This document shows, piece by piece, positions 45,748-54,018 of a stretch of 64,000 nt of DNA. Source of the DNA: an uncultured Flavobacteriaceae bacterium. Lineage in GTDB: Bacteria; Bacteroidota; Bacteroidia; Flavobacteriales; Flavobacteriaceae. The stretch is from positions 310,001 to 374,000 of the forward strand of contig CANLXN010000004.1 in NCBI GenBank assembly GCA_947495135.1. The letters are read 5' to 3'. A model generated the notes under the pieces. It saw nothing but the letters and a program-made list of their open reading frames with translations, searched no databases and was not told the origin of the DNA. The position numbers were made by a program, and so were the translations under genes. Every line of letters starts with the position of its first letter. Within the stretch, counting starts at the first letter, position 1.

Positions 45748-48474
45748 ATGCTCAGCTTTCTAGAAGAAACCATACTTAATATCCAAAAAAACAATGATGA
45801 TCTTTCCAATTGTACCCTAATTCTTCCTAGCAAACGAGCCGGTGGGTTTCTCAAGAATTACTTGCTTAAACACACCCATTCAACCCAATTTGCTCCTTCC
45901 ATTTTAAGCATAGAAGAGTTTATAGAAACCCTCTCTAACCTTCAAATTATATCTTCGGAAGAACTTTTAGTTAAAAGCTATCAGGCGTATTTAGATACTC
46001 CTAATATCCCTCAAAAGGAATCCTTTACCGAATACGCTTCCTGGGCCATGACCTTACTAAACGACTTTAGTGAAGTTGATCGATACCTTCTCAATCCTAG
46101 TCAGTTTTTTACCTATTTATCTGAAATAAAAACACTTGAGAAGTGGGGTATTGATAAAGAACAAACTACCCTTATTAAAAACTATCTCGCTTTCTGGAGC
46201 AGTCTGCACGATTTTTATAAAAACCTCAACAATTCATTGAATAAAGAAGGAAGAGGTTACCAAGGAATGGTTTATCGCAAAGCTGCAGAAGATATTGAAC
46301 ACTATATTGCCAACAATGGGGCCAACAAACATTTCTTTATTGGTTTTAACGCCTTAAACACTGCCGAACAACACATTATTCAAGCGCTGCTAGAAACTGG
46401 TCACACCAAGGTCTATTGGGATATCGAAGCTCATTTTTACAACGACCCCAACCACAGTGCCTCCCTATTTATTAGAGACTATTTTAAGAATTGGAAGTAT
46501 TACCAAGAAAATGGTACTCCTACATTGGGCGCAAACTATGATCAGCCTAAAAAGATCACTGTTTCTGAAACCCAGAATAACATGAGCCAAGTGAAATACC
46601 TCGGCACCTTGTTATCCTCCTATTCGGAAGAACAATTAAACAAAACGGCAATTGTTCTAGCAGACGAAGCTCTGTTGATCCCCGTGTTGTATTCTCTTCC
46701 CACGAACGTAAAAAAAGCCAACGTTACAATGGGAGCCACACTTAGTTCTTTTCCATCCACTGCTTTTTTTGAGTTATTGTTGAAGCTTCACATGAAGGCC
46801 ACCGATATCTTTTACTATAAGACCATTATTGCTTTACTAAATCACCCACTGGCCCAAGAAATTATCTCGGAGCCACATAAGATTGTATTGCAAATTTCAG
46901 CTCAAAATAGAACCTATATTTCTTTGGAACAATTGTATGAACTCACTCCGCCTGAAAATCATACAACCCTTACTCTACTTTTTGGAGATTGGAACAACAA
47001 CGCATTAAAAGCCATTGAAACTTGTAGAAAACTCCTTTCTCTTGTGTATGATCATTCTACCAACCAAAGTATCGAACGAGCCGTATGGCAAAAATTGGAC
47101 GAAGTATTCCAAAATATCGAACAACTCTCGGCATCCTTTTTATATTTAGATGAAATATCGACCATTCACAGTCTCTTCCAGCAGCTAGCTCCGAGCGCAT
47201 CTTTAGACTTTGAGGGAGATGCTTATGAAGGTCTGCAAATAATGGGAGTGTTAGAGACACGTGTATTAGATTTTGAAAACGTTATACTTCTGTCTGTAAA
47301 CGAAGGTATTCTTCCAACAGGTAAATCGAATGCCTCTTTTATTACATACGACTTGAAGCAGCAATTTAAACTGCCTAAGCATACTGAAAAAGACGCTGTA
47401 TACACCTATCACTTTTATCATTTATTACACAGGTCTCAACATATTAATTTAATGTATAGTAATAACTCCGGAGGGCTTGATAGTGGAGAAAAGAGCCGCT
47501 ATTTGCTCCAGCTAAACATGGAGCAGATGGCTCAACATACGTTCACCCATGAAGTGATTACAGCTCCTGTTGGTATTCCTGTAAAAAATATAAGAAAGAT
47601 CAAGAAAACCCCTGGAGTCATGAAACGTCTTCAGGAAATTAGTGGGCGGTATTTTTCACCATCTGCCTTAACAAGTTACATCAGAAATCCAACCGACTTC
47701 TATTTTCAAAGAATACTGAAGATCAATGAAACGGAGGAAGTTGAAGAAACCGTAGCTTATAACACTTTAGGGACCATCGTACATGAAGCCTTAGAACACC
47801 TTTATAAGCCGTATGAGGGGTTAACACTTAGTGTAGAAGGCTTACTAAAAGCGAGAGGTGAAATAGCCTCTGAGGTACGAAAACAATTCATACTCGAATT
47901 TAAGCAAGGAGATTTTAGCAAAGGAAAAAATCTCATCATTTTTGAAGTTGCCAAACGCTATGTCGAAAACTTAATCGATCTTGATATTAACGAATTAAAA
48001 AATGGAAATACCATAAAAATACTTCAACTGGAAGCCGAGCTTAAAACTAAAATAGCCATTTCTGAACTCGATTTTCCAGTATTTATCGGCGGAAAAGTAG
48101 ATCGAATCGACCTTTACAATGATCAAATTAGAATTATAGATTACAAAACAGGTAAAGTGAACTCGGGAGATGTTGAAATTGTAGACTGGGATAGCATTAC
48201 GTTAGATTATAAATATAGCAAAGCCTTTCAGGTATTAACATATGCACTCATGGCGCGCAGCTCGCTTTCGTTTAATCAAATGGAAGCTGGAGTCATTTCA
48301 TTTAAAAATATGAACGGCGGATTTCTAAAGTTTGCGAAAAAAGACAAACCAAGAGCAACTCATAAAGAATCGAATATTTCAGAAGAAATATTGAACGAAT
48401 TTAGTCTTCAACTAAAAAAATTAATTCTCGAAATTTGCGATCCTAGCACCCATTTTATTGAAAAAGAACTCTAA
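45748..48474 (+). CDS. PD-(D/E)XK nuclease, AddB-like
   Basis: 908 residues from the ATG at 45748; a TTG six bases earlier is possible. The N-terminal helicase-like part (LILPSKRAGGFLKNYLL) lacks a Walker A motif, as in the inactive helicase domain of AddB. The C-terminal nuclease starts with FSPSALTSYIRNPTDFYFQR and has GGKVDRIDLYNDQIRIIDYK (Asp, Lys). AddB of Bacillus holds an iron-sulfur cluster by Cys at these positions; here NPTDF replaces the CP motif and the terminal Cys cluster is missing, so no cluster is predicted. Partner of the AddA-like helicase at 39789. Confidence 0.85.
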   Translation: MLSFLEETILNIQKNNDDLSNCTLILPSKRAGGFLKNYLLKHTHSTQFAPSILSIEEFIETLSNLQIISSEELLVKSYQAYLDTPNIPQKESFTEYASWAMTLLNDFSEVDRYLLNPSQFFTYLSEIKTLEKWGIDKEQTTLIKNYLAFWSSLHDFYKNLNNSLNKEGRGYQGMVYRKAAEDIEHYIANNGANKHFFIGFNALNTAEQHIIQALLETGHTKVYWDIEAHFYNDPNHSASLFIRDYFKNWKYYQENGTPTLGANYDQPKKITVSETQNNMSQVKYLGTLLSSYSEEQLNKTAIVLADEALLIPVLYSLPTNVKKANVTMGATLSSFPSTAFFELLLKLHMKATDIFYYKTIIALLNHPLAQEIISEPHKIVLQISAQNRTYISLEQLYELTPPENHTTLTLLFGDWNNNALKAIETCRKLLSLVYDHSTNQSIERAVWQKLDEVFQNIEQLSASFLYLDEISTIHSLFQQLAPSASLDFEGDAYEGLQIMGVLETRVLDFENVILLSVNEGILPTGKSNASFITYDLKQQFKLPKHTEKDAVYTYHFYHLLHRSQHINLMYSNNSGGLDSGEKSRYLLQLNMEQMAQHTFTHEVITAPVGIPVKNIRKIKKTPGVMKRLQEISGRYFSPSALTSYIRNPTDFYFQRILKINETEEVEETVAYNTLGTIVHEALEHLYKPYEGLTLSVEGLLKARGEIASEVRKQFILEFKQGDFSKGKNLIIFEVAKRYVENLIDLDINELKNGNTIKILQLEAELKTKIAISELDFPVFIGGKVDRIDLYNDQIRIIDYKTGKVNSGDVEIVDWDSITLDYKYSKAFQVLTYALMARSSLSFNQMEAGVISFKNMNGGFLKFAKKDKPRATHKESNISEEILNEFSLQLKKLILEICDPSTHFIEKEL

Positions 48475-48477
48475 CCT

Positions 48478-49293
48478 ATGACGATCGAAAAAAATCAAAT
48501 AATTAGAACCAAAGGCAAGAAGCCCATCCTATTTGATCTCTATTTTAAAGAAGAGAAAACCAATAAACCAGTGGTGATTTTTTGTCATGGATACAAAGGG
48601 TTTAAAGATTGGGGTACTTGGAACCTTATGGCTCAATCTTTCGCAGAGGCTGGATTTTGCTTCATTAAATTCAATTTTTCTCACAATGGCGGCACTGTAG
48701 AAGACCCCATTGATTTTCCCGACCTCGACGCTTTTGCCAACAACAACTATAGCAAGGAGTTGGAAGATCTTGATCGTATCATCAATTATTTAGAAACAGA
48801 AGAAGTTTCTTTAATCGGGCATAGTAGAGGCGGTGGTATTGTTCTCATTAAGGCAGAAGAAGATTCACGCGTAAAAAAAGTGATCACATGGGCAGGAGTT
48901 AGTGATTTTAGGGTGCGCTTTCAGGAAGACTCCGATGCCTTTGAACAATTTCGCAACACCGGTGTTACGTATGTCGAGAATTCTCGAACAAAACAACAAC
49001 TCCCTCATTACTGGCAATTCTATGAGAACTTTATTGCCAATGAAGAGCGGCTTACTATCCAAAGAGCAGTACAAGATCTCTCTAAACCACTTTTAATTAT
49101 TCATGGTGATGCAGATACAACGGTAGATTTGAAGGAGGCGCAATTACTTCACAAATGGAATAGGTCCAAAAGCAAACTTGAAATAATTCCAGAAAGTAAT
49201 CATGTTTTTGGAGCTACCCATCCATGGCTAGCGCCTCATATGCCAGCAGATTTAAAAAAGACAGTGAAGCTATCGATCAATTTTTTGATGTAG
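48478..49293 (+). CDS. Alpha/beta hydrolase (dienelactone hydrolase/aminopeptidase-like)
   Basis: 271 residues, no signal peptide. FCHGYKGFKDWGTW forms the oxyanion loop, LIGHSRGGGIVLIKA the nucleophile elbow (Ser), IHGDADTTVD the acid and SNHVFGA the His. It starts three bases after the AddB-like stop codon, so is probably co-transcribed with it. The substrate is unknown. Confidence 0.87.
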   Translation: MTIEKNQIIRTKGKKPILFDLYFKEEKTNKPVVIFCHGYKGFKDWGTWNLMAQSFAEAGFCFIKFNFSHNGGTVEDPIDFPDLDAFANNNYSKELEDLDRIINYLETEEVSLIGHSRGGGIVLIKAEEDSRVKKVITWAGVSDFRVRFQEDSDAFEQFRNTGVTYVENSRTKQQLPHYWQFYENFIANEERLTIQRAVQDLSKPLLIIHGDADTTVDLKEAQLLHKWNRSKSKLEIIPESNHVFGATHPWLAPHMPADLKKTVKLSINFLM

Positions 49294-49322
49294 CAAGAGA
49301 CTTTTCATATTTAAAATACAGG

Positions 49323-49351
49323 AAAAACCCCTATGAAAATGGGGTTTTTTT
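49323..49351 (+). terminator. Intrinsic terminator after hydrolase
   Basis: AAAAACCCC (49323-49331) pairs with GGGGTTTTT (49341-49349), T run to 49351; 30 bases past the stop codon. Confidence 0.88.
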
Positions 49352-49401
49352 GTTTGCCTATTCATCACTTCTTGAAGAGATTTGTAAAAAAATAATACAT
49401 G

Positions 49402-49554
49402 ATGTCAACAGGAATGCAACTTACATTACGTTACAGATGGTTGAAAGTTCTAAAAGGAAATCCAACCAAAGAGCAATTAGAAAAGTTTGAAGCAGAAATA
49501 AACAATTTAATGCGATTAAAGGAAGAATCACGGTTTCAAAGAAAATCTTTCTAG
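49402..49554 (+). CDS. Small hypothetical protein, 50 aa
   Basis: ATG at 49402 to TAG at 49554. The product, MSTGMQLTLRYRWLKVLKGN then PTKEQLEKFEAEINNLMRLK, is basic and forms a convincing amphipathic helix in its second half. Codon use and amino-acid pattern look genuine (periodic Leu/Ile with Lys/Glu). No family is recognised. It lies just after a terminator, so would need its own promoter; none is clear. Confidence 0.4.
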   Translation: MSTGMQLTLRYRWLKVLKGNPTKEQLEKFEAEINNLMRLKEESRFQRKSF

Positions 49555-49668
49555 AAAACACTTACTTCAATTATTTTATAAAGCCACAACTTCACAGGGA
49601 ATTGATGGGTTCCCGCAAGGCAAAACAGAGCATAAGCCACTCTTCTCATCAACCACTATTTCTACAAA

Positions 49669-49701
49669 AAGAGCGAGGTCTATAAAAAAGATCTCGCTCT
49701 T
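49669..49701 (-). terminator. Hairpin terminator for the decayed regulator
   Basis: AAGAGCGAGGTC (49669-49680) pairs with GATCTCGCTCTT (49690-49701) with one wobble. On the minus strand it follows the regulator remnant. Confidence 0.6.
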
Positions 49702-50091
49702 ATTTATTTTCTAATTGTTTGATATAATACGAAGGGTAGATTCTATACTTTTTGTAGAAGGCTTTCGAAAAAGATTCGGCAGTTTTAAATCCAGATTCAT
49801 GGGCGATAGCCTTTATGGAATACTTTCTCATCTTTTTATTTGTCCTTAATTGTCCTGCACGGTAGGCAATTCTTTTCTCTTTTATATAAGAAGTGAAGCT
49901 CATGCCTTTTTTAAATAAATTCTACAAATACGAATGGCAGTAATTGTATCATTTTTATTCTTACCAAATAAGCTAACCAAAGAATCGTAGGATTGCTCCT
50001 GTCAATACGAATTACTAAAATTCTGCCCTTGTATCAAAAGACTTGACATTAACAGAAGCAAACTAAAATAAAAGCGCGATCTACTTAACAT
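49700..50091 (-). pseudogene. Decayed TPR-AraC regulator (N- and C-terminal ends joined by a deletion)
   Basis: From ATG at 50091 the frame gives a signal peptide (MLSRSRFYFSLLLLMSSLLI) and the start of a periplasmic TPR domain (YDSLVSLFGKNKNDT), interrupted by an in-frame TGA (50002-50004). The frame then ends at IYLKKA*. In another frame, starting next to it at 49921, comes LFKKGMSFTSYIKEKRI and the second AraC helix-turn-helix (KYSIKAIAHESGFKTAESFS) to 49700. Flavobacterial regulators of this type are ~500-600 residues, so the TPR, membrane and first HTH parts are gone, probably by a deletion at the A6 tract. Only the 67-residue C-terminal piece could still be translated. Confidence 0.75.
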
Positions 50092-50305
50092 TATAAAAAT
50101 TAGGTTCGTACTAAGAATAGAAAGTAATTAATTAGTGTTAGAAGCGAATTTTGCCCTTCGGAAAAGGAACATCGTTCAAAATCCATAACGAACACTATAA
50201 AGTTACCGAATAAAACAAGAAAAACAAGTAATGAACATCCCACTTAAAACATTATAATGGGTAGCAATACTTGAGAAAAGTTTAGTATTTTCGCAATGTA
50301 TTAAC

Positions 50306-50379
50306 GGGGATGTAGCTCAGCTGGCTAGAGCGCTTGACTGGCAGTCAAGAGGTCGTGGGTTCGACTCCCATCTTCTCCA
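50306..50379 (+). tRNA. tRNA-Ala (GGC)
   Basis: 74 bases folding as a full cloverleaf. Acceptor stem GGGGATG with CTTCTCC, D-stem GCTC/GAGC, anticodon stem CTTGA/TCAAG around CTGGCAG (anticodon GGC at 50340-50342), T-stem GTGGG/CCCAT with loop TTCGACT, discriminator A. The third pair of the acceptor is G3-U70, the alanine identity element, which confirms the assignment. The 3' CCA is not encoded. Confidence 0.96.
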
Positions 50380-50389
50380 CTTCAACTAG

Positions 50390-50417
50390 AAAATCCGCAC
50401 TTCCGTGTGGATTTTTT
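50390..50417 (+). terminator. Intrinsic terminator after tRNA-Ala
   Basis: AAAATCCGCAC (50390-50400) pairs with GTGTGGATTTT (50405-50415; one wobble), TTCC loop, T run. Confidence 0.85.
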
Positions 50418-50648
50418 CATTTTAGAAAAAACTCAAAGCGTCTATTGCTTTATGACTAAGTGGAGAATTATACGTAAATCACTGACCTTCATTTTGTTAG
50501 ATTCAATTAGTTTTGTATTTTTAAGATCTCCTCTCCGCCGTTACACACTAACTTCTACTAAGTTTAGGTATTTGGCTTCATTGTATCATTTAGCACATAA
50601 GTCTTTTTAATAATAAATTTATTTGAGCGTATGAAAACAATTTCTATT

Positions 50649-50993
50649 ATGAGAAAACGCAAACATTATTTACTTGTTTTGTTCGTATTTATGAGTTTTT
50701 CATCCTGTATGTCCACTAAAGTTGTTGGTAATTATCATAGCGACAATATTGATAATGAAGAATGTCAGACAGTTTCCCAATGGAAGTATTGGTGGGGTTT
50801 GGGTGGATCCGACGAAATTCTAGTACAAGCAGATTCAGACGATACCAAGTGTCCTTGTCCGAATAATGCATTGGCTTCGGTTGAAGTAAATAGTTCTTTT
50901 GGCGATTTCCTATTAACTCTTGTTACACTTGGGGTAGTAAACCATAGAACGGTTTCTTACGAATGTGCCGAGATCGACGAAGGAGAACAATAA
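50649..50993 (+). CDS. Bor-like lipoprotein
   Basis: The start at 50649 (MRKRKHYLLVLFVFM) gives a lipoprotein signal with lipobox SFSSC; an ATG at 50631 is also possible. The mature 90 residues hold WWGLGG, CPCPNNALASVEVNSSFG and LVTLGVVNHRTVSYEC, the layout of the Bor family of small outer-membrane lipoproteins (name-giver is phage lambda Bor, linked to serum resistance). The two to three Cys pairs fit the family. It stands 15 bases before the FAD oxidase gene and may be co-transcribed. Confidence 0.6.
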   Translation: MRKRKHYLLVLFVFMSFSSCMSTKVVGNYHSDNIDNEECQTVSQWKYWWGLGGSDEILVQADSDDTKCPCPNNALASVEVNSSFGDFLLTLVTLGVVNHRTVSYECAEIDEGEQ

Positions 50994-51008
50994 TTAAAAA
51001 TCAAAGTT

Positions 51009-52589
51009 ATGATTCCAGAAGGTATTAGCTTACGGCCCAAATCTGAGTGGACAAATTCACATGAAAATTTTACACAAGATTTAATTAAAGATGCCTCATT
51101 TAAACTTAGAAATCCGACAGGAACATCTGGATGGGATAGATACAATTCTACTACTAAAAATTTTCAATGGTTAATCAATCATGCTATTGAAAGAAATATA
51201 AGACTGCGCGCCATGGGAAGAGGCTGGTCGTTTTCTAAGGTAGGAGTTAGTAATGGAGGAATTATTGATACCCTTTCATTGAATTTTTCATTTAAAGTAG
51301 GTACGAAGGATATTGATCCAGCGTATAATAATAGTCCGGAAGACCTGTATTTTTTACAATGTGGAACTAAAATCCATCAAATCAACACCAGACTTGCTAG
51401 AAAAAAACCACAGCGTTCCATTAAAGCATCTGGGGCCAGTAATGGGCAAACCATTGCAGGCGCACTTTCAACTGGGACGCATGGAGCCGCCTTTAACGTA
51501 GGGGCTGTTCAAGACTTTGTTGTGGGTTTACATATAATCACAGCCGTTGATAAACACGTTTGGATCGAACGAGCATCCTATCCTGTAACCTCAAATACTT
51601 GGACCGATCGAATAGAAGTAGATGAGGTCATAAAAGACGACGAAATATTCAATGCAGCGTTGGTTAGTTTTGGAAGTTTCGGGTTTATTCATGGAATTAT
51701 GATTGAAACCGAACCACAGTTTTTATTAGAAGAACACCGTATTGGAAATATCCCATTTAGTGCTCCGTTAAAAAAGGCCATGACCCAGTTAGACTTTAGT
51801 GATTTATCGTTAGAGGGTGCAGCTTCCGGTAATGAATTGTATCATTTTGAAGTGCTTTTCAATTTGCATAATTTTAAACCTGGTAATGCAGAAAAGGGAG
51901 CTTTTTTAAAGTACATGTTTAAAAAGCCTTTTGATCCAAATGAAATAGACCTACTCCCATCAAGTAAGTTCAAATACGGTGAAGATTTGTTAGGTATTAT
52001 TTCGAGTCTTTTAGATCGCCTTCAGCTTATTTCGGATGCGTTAATACCTCCATTGGTGAATTTAATGTTTAAGGATGCGTTTGAGCCAAGGCCACCCCAA
52101 ACTGGAACCATTGGAGAGATCTTTAATTTCACAAAATTTAGAGGACAAGTAGCCAGCGCCGCCATAGGAATAGCTGCCGAGGATTCTGCCAAGGTGTTAG
52201 AAATTATAATGGAAGTAAACAAACAGCAACCATTTCCTGGAGGTCTTGCTTTGCGCTATGTAAAAGGTACAAAAGCAACACTTGGTTTCACGAAATTTTC
52301 TAAAACCTGTGTGTTAGAAATGGACGGACTAGAAAGCAATGCTTCAAGGAAGTTTTTTGAGGCCGTCTGGAACAGGTTTGAACAGGAACAAATATTGTAT
52401 ACGCTGCACTGGGGTAAGATTAATTTCAATCTCAATAAAACAAGAGTGTTGAGGATGTACGGAGCGGCTATGGTGCAATCATGGATTGATACACGCAACC
52501 AATTAATGACTATTCCTTCGATGGCCGTATTTACAAATGAATTTATGGAGCGATGTGGCTTAGATAAAGTGAAAGGTGCGATTACGTAA
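51009..52589 (+). CDS. FAD-binding oxidoreductase, D-arabinonolactone/sugar-oxidase type
   Basis: 526 residues, no signal peptide. The FAD_binding_4 domain is marked by RAMGRGWSFSKV and SGASNGQTIAGALSTGTHGA, the pyrophosphate-binding loop of the VAO family, and later FGSFGFIHGIMIETE. The C-terminal part ends LRMYGAAMVQSWIDTRNQLM, as in aldonolactone and xylitol/alditol oxidases. The exact substrate is uncertain. No covalent-FAD His was identified. Confidence 0.82.
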   Translation: MIPEGISLRPKSEWTNSHENFTQDLIKDASFKLRNPTGTSGWDRYNSTTKNFQWLINHAIERNIRLRAMGRGWSFSKVGVSNGGIIDTLSLNFSFKVGTKDIDPAYNNSPEDLYFLQCGTKIHQINTRLARKKPQRSIKASGASNGQTIAGALSTGTHGAAFNVGAVQDFVVGLHIITAVDKHVWIERASYPVTSNTWTDRIEVDEVIKDDEIFNAALVSFGSFGFIHGIMIETEPQFLLEEHRIGNIPFSAPLKKAMTQLDFSDLSLEGAASGNELYHFEVLFNLHNFKPGNAEKGAFLKYMFKKPFDPNEIDLLPSSKFKYGEDLLGIISSLLDRLQLISDALIPPLVNLMFKDAFEPRPPQTGTIGEIFNFTKFRGQVASAAIGIAAEDSAKVLEIIMEVNKQQPFPGGLALRYVKGTKATLGFTKFSKTCVLEMDGLESNASRKFFEAVWNRFEQEQILYTLHWGKINFNLNKTRVLRMYGAAMVQSWIDTRNQLMTIPSMAVFTNEFMERCGLDKVKGAIT

Positions 52590-52613
52590 TGATGGTGCCC
52601 ATTTTATTTCAAT

Positions 52614-53408
52614 CTAATCCTGCCCCTTCAAAATAAGCAAAGGTTTGCTGGTGTGGAATTCTTTTTTCATTACAGAATTCTTTTCCCATAGCTTTTTGAA
52701 GAAACCTCTTTTGCGTCTAAGTACACAAAGCATATCTGGATTATGCGATTGAAAATGTTCTAATACACCTTGGAAAATAGTCGCGTTTTCTGTTTCGGTC
52801 AAAGATGACTTTAATGCTTGTAGCTCCTTGTTAATTGCTCCAGCTTCTTCTGGTGCGTCTGGAGTTTTTACATGGAGCAAATTAATTTCTGCGTTAAAAA
52901 GTTCAGCTATTTCTTTTAAAGGGTCTAAGACTCCTTCTCGCTCTATCTGACCACTCTTAACGGCCAATAAGATGTTTTCTATTCTGGCAAATGGATACGC
53001 TCTAGGTACCACTAGTACTGGAATATCACTTTGCTTTACAATTTTTCCTGTAACACTTCCCAGGTATACTTCATTTTGTATCTCTAAACTTTGAGGAGAA
53101 AGAATGATTAAATCGATATCCACCATTTTAGCAACGCGTTGGATAGCTTCAAAAGGGTCTCCTTTAATTGGTCTCGAGATCACCTCAACTCCTTCTGTAT
53201 CCACCTTGCTCAAAATATTCTCTAAGATCTCTTCACTGTCATCTATTAAAAGTTGATTCACTTTGGTGAGCCCACCTACTTTTGAGAATTCTTTATAAAT
53301 ATTAATCAGATAAATTTTGGCTTCCATTAATTTAGCCAACTCAACGGCATAACGCAAATTACTTATTCCACTATCTACTGAACCAACAGGAACTAAAATA
53401 TTTTTCAT
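52614..53408 (-). CDS. Universal stress protein with two Usp domains
   Basis: 264 residues as two tandem Usp modules (about 1-140 and 145-264). The first has LVPVGSVDSGISNLRYAVEL and LGSVTGKIVKQSDIPVLVVP; the G-x(n)-GS nucleotide loop is intact in the first module only. Family members bind ATP or act as stress chaperones; no specific role can be read. Convergent with the FAD oxidase; no close upstream partner. Confidence 0.9.
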   Translation of the reverse strand: MKNILVPVGSVDSGISNLRYAVELAKLMEAKIYLINIYKEFSKVGGLTKVNQLLIDDSEEILENILSKVDTEGVEVISRPIKGDPFEAIQRVAKMVDIDLIILSPQSLEIQNEVYLGSVTGKIVKQSDIPVLVVPRAYPFARIENILLAVKSGQIEREGVLDPLKEIAELFNAEINLLHVKTPDAPEEAGAINKELQALKSSLTETENATIFQGVLEHFQSHNPDMLCVLRRKRGFFKKLWEKNSVMKKEFHTSKPLLILKGQD

Positions 53409-53514
53409 GATTTTACTATTTATTTAAAGAATGTCTTATTAATTCAACATAGATATTTAGCGTCTTTCTTAAGATCATGTATCTTTAAATTCGGTACAAA
53501 ATTAATCCTAAAAA

Positions 53515-54015
53515 ATGATTCGACTAGCAAAACTTTCAGAAATTGAGGAAATTATGGCAATTACACGGGCCTGTGCCGCAAAAATGGTGGCCAATAATAT
53601 TTATCAGTGGAACGAGGAATACCCCAATATAGAAGCCTTTCGGAAAGATGTAGCACGGGACGAACTATTTGTTTTACTTATAAATAATAACATTTCGGCC
53701 TGTATAACTATTTCTTCGGAAAAGGACGAGGAATACAATGCCATCGATTGGTTAACTCCTGATGGAAATCAGATTTATATTCATCGTCTAGCAGTACACC
53801 CTACCTTTCAGCACCAAGGATTTGCCAAAGAACTGATGAACTTTGCCGAGAAACTTTCAGTAGAAAAAAAAGCAGTTTCTGTACGTCTAGATACGTTCAG
53901 TAAAAATAAAAGAAATCAAAAATTCTACGAAGCTAGAGGATATCAACGTTTAGGTGATGTGTATTTCCCAAGACAAACAAAATATCCCTTCCACTGCTAT
54001 GAACTTGTTTTATAG
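53515..54015 (+). CDS. GNAT-family N-acetyltransferase
   Basis: 166 residues. RLAVHPTFQHQGFAKELM is the acetyl-CoA-binding motif A (Q/RxxGxG/A), followed by VRLDTFSKNKRNQKFYEARG (motif B). The acceptor substrate is unknown. It ends three bases before the stop codon of the opposing CHU_C gene, so the two transcripts must overlap; no terminator separates them. Confidence 0.88.
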   Translation: MIRLAKLSEIEEIMAITRACAAKMVANNIYQWNEEYPNIEAFRKDVARDELFVLLINNNISACITISSEKDEEYNAIDWLTPDGNQIYIHRLAVHPTFQHQGFAKELMNFAEKLSVEKKAVSVRLDTFSKNKRNQKFYEARGYQRLGDVYFPRQTKYPFHCYELVL

Positions 54016-54018
54016 CCG

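Noticed and set aside
49224-49490. 88-codon frame overlapping the end of the hydrolase
   Set aside because: Shifted frame over a clear gene and through its terminator.
50407-50610. 67-codon frame downstream of tRNA-Ala
   Set aside because: Begins inside the tRNA terminator, no recognisable domain, skewed composition; likely chance.
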